From positions 62,001-126,000 of the forward strand of contig CAMCGZ010000003.1 in NCBI GenBank assembly GCA_945874535.1: a stretch of DNA of 64,000 nt, written 5' to 3'. Below the pieces are notes generated by a model. It searched no databases. It was not told the DNA's origin and saw only the letters and a list, made by a program, of their open reading frames with translations. Position 1 is the first letter of the stretch, and each line of letters opens with the position of its first letter. Of the stretch, positions 61,871 to 64,000 are shown piece by piece. Position numbers and translations under genes: made by a program. This stretch comes from Bdellovibrio sp. ZAP7 (GTDB taxonomy: Bacteria > Bdellovibrionota > UBA1018 > CAIMNF01).

Positions 61871-63084
61871 TGGATACCCGAAAGTCTGACGGTTCGTCCG
61901 CCCTCGAGAGAGAGGCGCAATTCGCCCTTCAAAAACGCCAGCAGTACCTGCAATCCGGAATCGCCCAATTGTGGGCTCACCAAGCCGGAATCCGAAAGAT
62001 CCGATAGCTCCTTCGGGTGGAGCCTCAGAAGAGGGAGCAGATTTTGGGGCTGGACAATGTGCTTGGATGAAACACGGAATTCGTCCGAAAGGATATCGAG
62101 GACGACGCGCAGTAAATCCATCGACCGACCCTCTTCAGCACTGGGCTGGAGGATGTTCCGACGCTTCACTTCAACGGGGATCTCGTCCTGACTTGCGATC
62201 CCGCGAATGACCGCTTCCAGGATGCGCTCGCCGTGAGGAGGTTTGGCTTCTCCTTTTGAAAGTCCACGGAATCCCTGGAGCTGCTCGATCGTTGCAGGCT
62301 TGATCTTGGCGAGATCGATCAGAACTCCGTCTTCGGCCAACCACCGTCTGGGCACATTCAACTCGCGGACGCGGGCTTCGCGCCAACGGACGAGTTCAAG
62401 CAGGATGGCGTAATCACGGACGTGGAACTTACCCGATTGAGCCAGTCGCTTGGCAATGTCCTCCGGCGGAACCTCATAAAGATTCCGGTCCGAGAACTTC
62501 GACGACAGATCGAGAGCCCAGTCCCTCCGGCCGTTCTCGTCCAGGCGTTTGAACAGAATTTCCGCGACCTCGATCAGATGCTTCACATCGAGAAGCGCAT
62601 ATTCCAGAACCGGTTTTGGAAGAGGGCGCTTCGCCCAATTGGTCCGGGCATAACCTTTGGGAAGTTCGATACCGAGCACCGACCGGAGCAGATTCCCGAG
62701 TCCGATATTGTCTCCGAGTCCACAAAGAGACGCCCCTACTGCCGTATCAAAGAGCGGCTGGGCCAGCACACCATAGCTCGCCAGGAGGCATTCCTGATCA
62801 CCGTGCGCAGCATGAACAATCTTGAGAATGGAGGGATTCGTCAATGCCTCGAGAATGGGAGCCATATCCCGCTTATGAACAGCCTTCGCATCGATCAGCC
62901 AAGCCCCCTCGGGCGTGGCCAATTGAAGCACTTCCAATTTCGGATAAAAGGTACTCTCACGGATGAATTCGGTATCGTAGGCGATGTACTGAGCCGATGA
63001 CAGCTCCTGTCCGATCGAGACGATACGTTTCGGATCAGTGATCAGTTCAAGCTCGGAAGTCTGGGAGGAAGGAAACCCGGTCAT
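61852..63084 (-). CDS. rnd: Ribonuclease D
   Basis: 410 aa. The DEDD exonuclease has IAYDTEFIRESTFYP (Asp, Glu), IVHAAHGDQECLL (Asp) and LEYALLDVKHLI (Tyr and Asp). PKGYARTNWAKRPL is the usual middle segment. A first HRDC-like domain lies at ~210-290 (RWLAEDGVLIDLAKIKPATIEQLQGFRGLSKGE) and a less clear second one further on. It trims 3' ends of tRNA precursors and other structured RNAs. Slightly longer than the E. coli enzyme (375). Confidence 0.94.
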   Translation of the reverse strand: MTGFPSSQTSELELITDPKRIVSIGQELSSAQYIAYDTEFIRESTFYPKLEVLQLATPEGAWLIDAKAVHKRDMAPILEALTNPSILKIVHAAHGDQECLLASYGVLAQPLFDTAVGASLCGLGDNIGLGNLLRSVLGIELPKGYARTNWAKRPLPKPVLEYALLDVKHLIEVAEILFKRLDENGRRDWALDLSSKFSDRNLYEVPPEDIAKRLAQSGKFHVRDYAILLELVRWREARVRELNVPRRWLAEDGVLIDLAKIKPATIEQLQGFRGLSKGEAKPPHGERILEAVIRGIASQDEIPVEVKRRNILQPSAEEGRSMDLLRVVLDILSDEFRVSSKHIVQPQNLLPLLRLHPKELSDLSDSGLVSPQLGDSGLQVLLAFLKGELRLSLEGGRTVRLSGIHQVDGE

Positions 63085-63099
63085 GCTTCAGTGATAACC

Positions 63100-63588
63100 T
63101 CAGTGATAACCATAAACCTGACCGTTGATTGCGACAAATCCGTGAGGGTGCTTCCCGCCGTCGCGATCACCCGGATTGTAATGCAACCAATGGATGATGG
63201 CGCCCATCGGAGACGGAAGCCTCGAGCGCGGCCCTGCAGTGATGTAGTCTCCGCACGCGATCACATTCATTCCCGGTACAACACGGGGAAGGCGCCCGAA
63301 TTTCTGGTTGTAGATGAGCTCGATATCCCCTGCAGGGTGGGAGTCGAGATTGAGTGCGAAGTGGTTGTGCCCCGTTCGGTCCGTGTACACATTGGTCACG
63401 ACGCCCTGAACAAAAGCCCGATCCTGATGCTGGTCCCGGGTGCTTTCCCTCATCATCAGCACATGCTCGTTATTCACCGCAAGGGGAGCGTAACTTTCGT
63501 CCAGACAGGGCGGAATCGCACCGGAGTACGACGCCTCCGCAACCTGAATCCCGAGGAAGAACACCAACAAGCCGAGCAAGCTTCTCAT
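63100..63588 (-). CDS. Secreted DUF3465 protein
   Basis: 162 aa with a signal peptide (MRSLLGLLVFFLGIQVAEA). FVQGVVTNVYTDRTGHNHFALNLDS, VVPGMNVIACGDYIT and GAIIHWLHYNPGDRDGGKHPHGFVAINGQVYGYH fit DUF3465, whose proteins end in a conserved H-W-x-H...H-P-x-G-x-I/V-x-x-x-G-x-x-Y. The fold is OB-like and the role unknown. Its stop is 15 bp from the start of rnd on the same strand. Confidence 0.85.
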   Translation of the reverse strand: MRSLLGLLVFFLGIQVAEASYSGAIPPCLDESYAPLAVNNEHVLMMRESTRDQHQDRAFVQGVVTNVYTDRTGHNHFALNLDSHPAGDIELIYNQKFGRLPRVVPGMNVIACGDYITAGPRSRLPSPMGAIIHWLHYNPGDRDGGKHPHGFVAINGQVYGYH

Positions 63589-63682
63589 GTCTGGACCTTT
63601 CGATCGCCTTAGAAATGCGATGCGGTAGGTTTACGACAAGATGCGCCTTCCGGGCAAATGGTTTCTGTTGGAAATCAGAAAA

Positions 63683-64000
63683 TCAGGCAGCCATGGAAGG
63701 TCGATAGGCTGTCAGATCGATCACCCGGATCCTGACCCGTGCCTTGGGGCCGGCCAATAAGAAATCGGTTTTGGCGGGATCATCCGCAAAGACCTGGAAA
63801 GCATATTGGGCAATCACCCGGGAGGCTTCGTCCTCGGCCTTTTGGTAACTCTCTATTTTTGAACGGGATTTGAACCATTGGACCGCATGCTCCTGAACTT
63901 CGGGCTTCAGGAAGGGCTGCGACAGGAGGCCCTCCACGTAATCCGCGAATTCCTCGTCATCAGCCCGTTGCTTGGTTCTGAAAGCCTCCACCCGCTTCAG
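63683..64000 (-). CDS. Hypothetical protein, 5' end outside window
   Basis: The frame is open to the right edge, so at least 105 residues of the C-terminus are present; a GTG at 63991 is not necessarily the start. The visible part is helical and charged (FADYVEGLLSQPFLKPEVQEHAVQWFKSR...), then a short strand-rich end (KTDFLLAGPKARVRIRVIDLTAYRP). No family recognised. It lies 94 bp upstream of the DUF3465 gene on the same strand. Confidence 0.6.
   Translation of the reverse strand: MKRVEAFRTKQRADDEEFADYVEGLLSQPFLKPEVQEHAVQWFKSRSKIESYQKAEDEASRVIAQYAFQVFADDPAKTDFLLAGPKARVRIRVIDLTAYRPSMAA

Overview
The window is a gene-dense stretch of a bacterial chromosome. It looks to be in the high-50s percent GC by eye, and no stretch over 300 bases is without coding sequence apart from one decayed patch. 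Signal peptides, lipoboxes, a Tat signal, a murein-tripeptide ligase (Mpl), a TonB-system-type FecR domain and periplasmic proteases point to a Gram-negative cell. HDOD proteins, an Rsm22-type protein, a large coiled-coil filament-like protein, an L,D-transpeptidase with an NTF2-like tail and a DUF1501/c-heme pair fit Bdellovibrionota or a related former deltaproteobacterial group. That placement is inference; there is no rRNA in the window. No insertion sequence, prophage, integrase or CRISPR array was seen.

Layout. 1-3.0 kb: end of a GH5 mannanase, tRNA-Pro, a FecR-domain protein, an RDD/EamA pair. 3.0-7.7 kb: a forward signalling operon (HDOD protein, histidine kinase, receiver-Fis regulator, PP2C phosphatase, anchored unknown protein). 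7.7-20.8 kb: a long reverse-strand run with two parts: envelope and cell-wall genes (L,D-transpeptidase, amine-type FAD oxidase, serine hydrolase, M48 protease, Mpl, coiled-coil protein) and housekeeping genes (ssb, polyprenol glycosyltransferase, pyruvate kinase, RNA methyltransferase). 20.8-24.8 kb: a coupled forward operon of Rsm22, phosphatidylserine decarboxylase and three unknown proteins. 24.9-30.8 kb: five tightly coupled genes, read here as a gamma-glutamylation route for ethanolamine: permease, glutamine-synthetase-like ligase, iron alcohol dehydrogenase, gamma-glutamyl hydrolase and aldehyde dehydrogenase. 30.9-33.3 kb: RsmB, SppA, tRNA-Glu. 33.5-39.1 kb: secreted proteins, including a three-gene operon pairing a Tat-exported DUF1501-like protein with a CxxCH protein and a lipoprotein.

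39.2-47.0 kb holds ArfB, a photolyase, a DUF3095 protein with a secreted partner, a YitT protein and a decayed patch with an isocitrate dehydrogenase remnant. 47.0-53.6 kb: a SWIM-SNF2 helicase, an AlkD-like glycosylase, a SOUL protein, a stray thioredoxin-2 zinc ribbon, a cyanophycinase-like peptidase and tRNA-Arg. 53.7-64.0 kb: a HAD phosphatase, a heme-motif chemoreceptor, an EamA transporter, a TetR regulator with a near-perfect promoter and a palindrome, a thioester-reductase-like SDR, a subtilisin, a radical SAM protein, GrxC, RNase D and small secreted proteins.

Two themes deserve attention. First, the 24.9-30.8 kb operon encodes a complete, B12-independent logic for turning ethanolamine into glycine, directly downstream of phosphatidylserine decarboxylase. 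Second, four loci (33.5, 44.1, 46.3 and 46.6 kb) each look broken by a one-base shift; at two of them the shift cuts a perfect export signal from its mature protein. That is either real gene decay or local consensus error.
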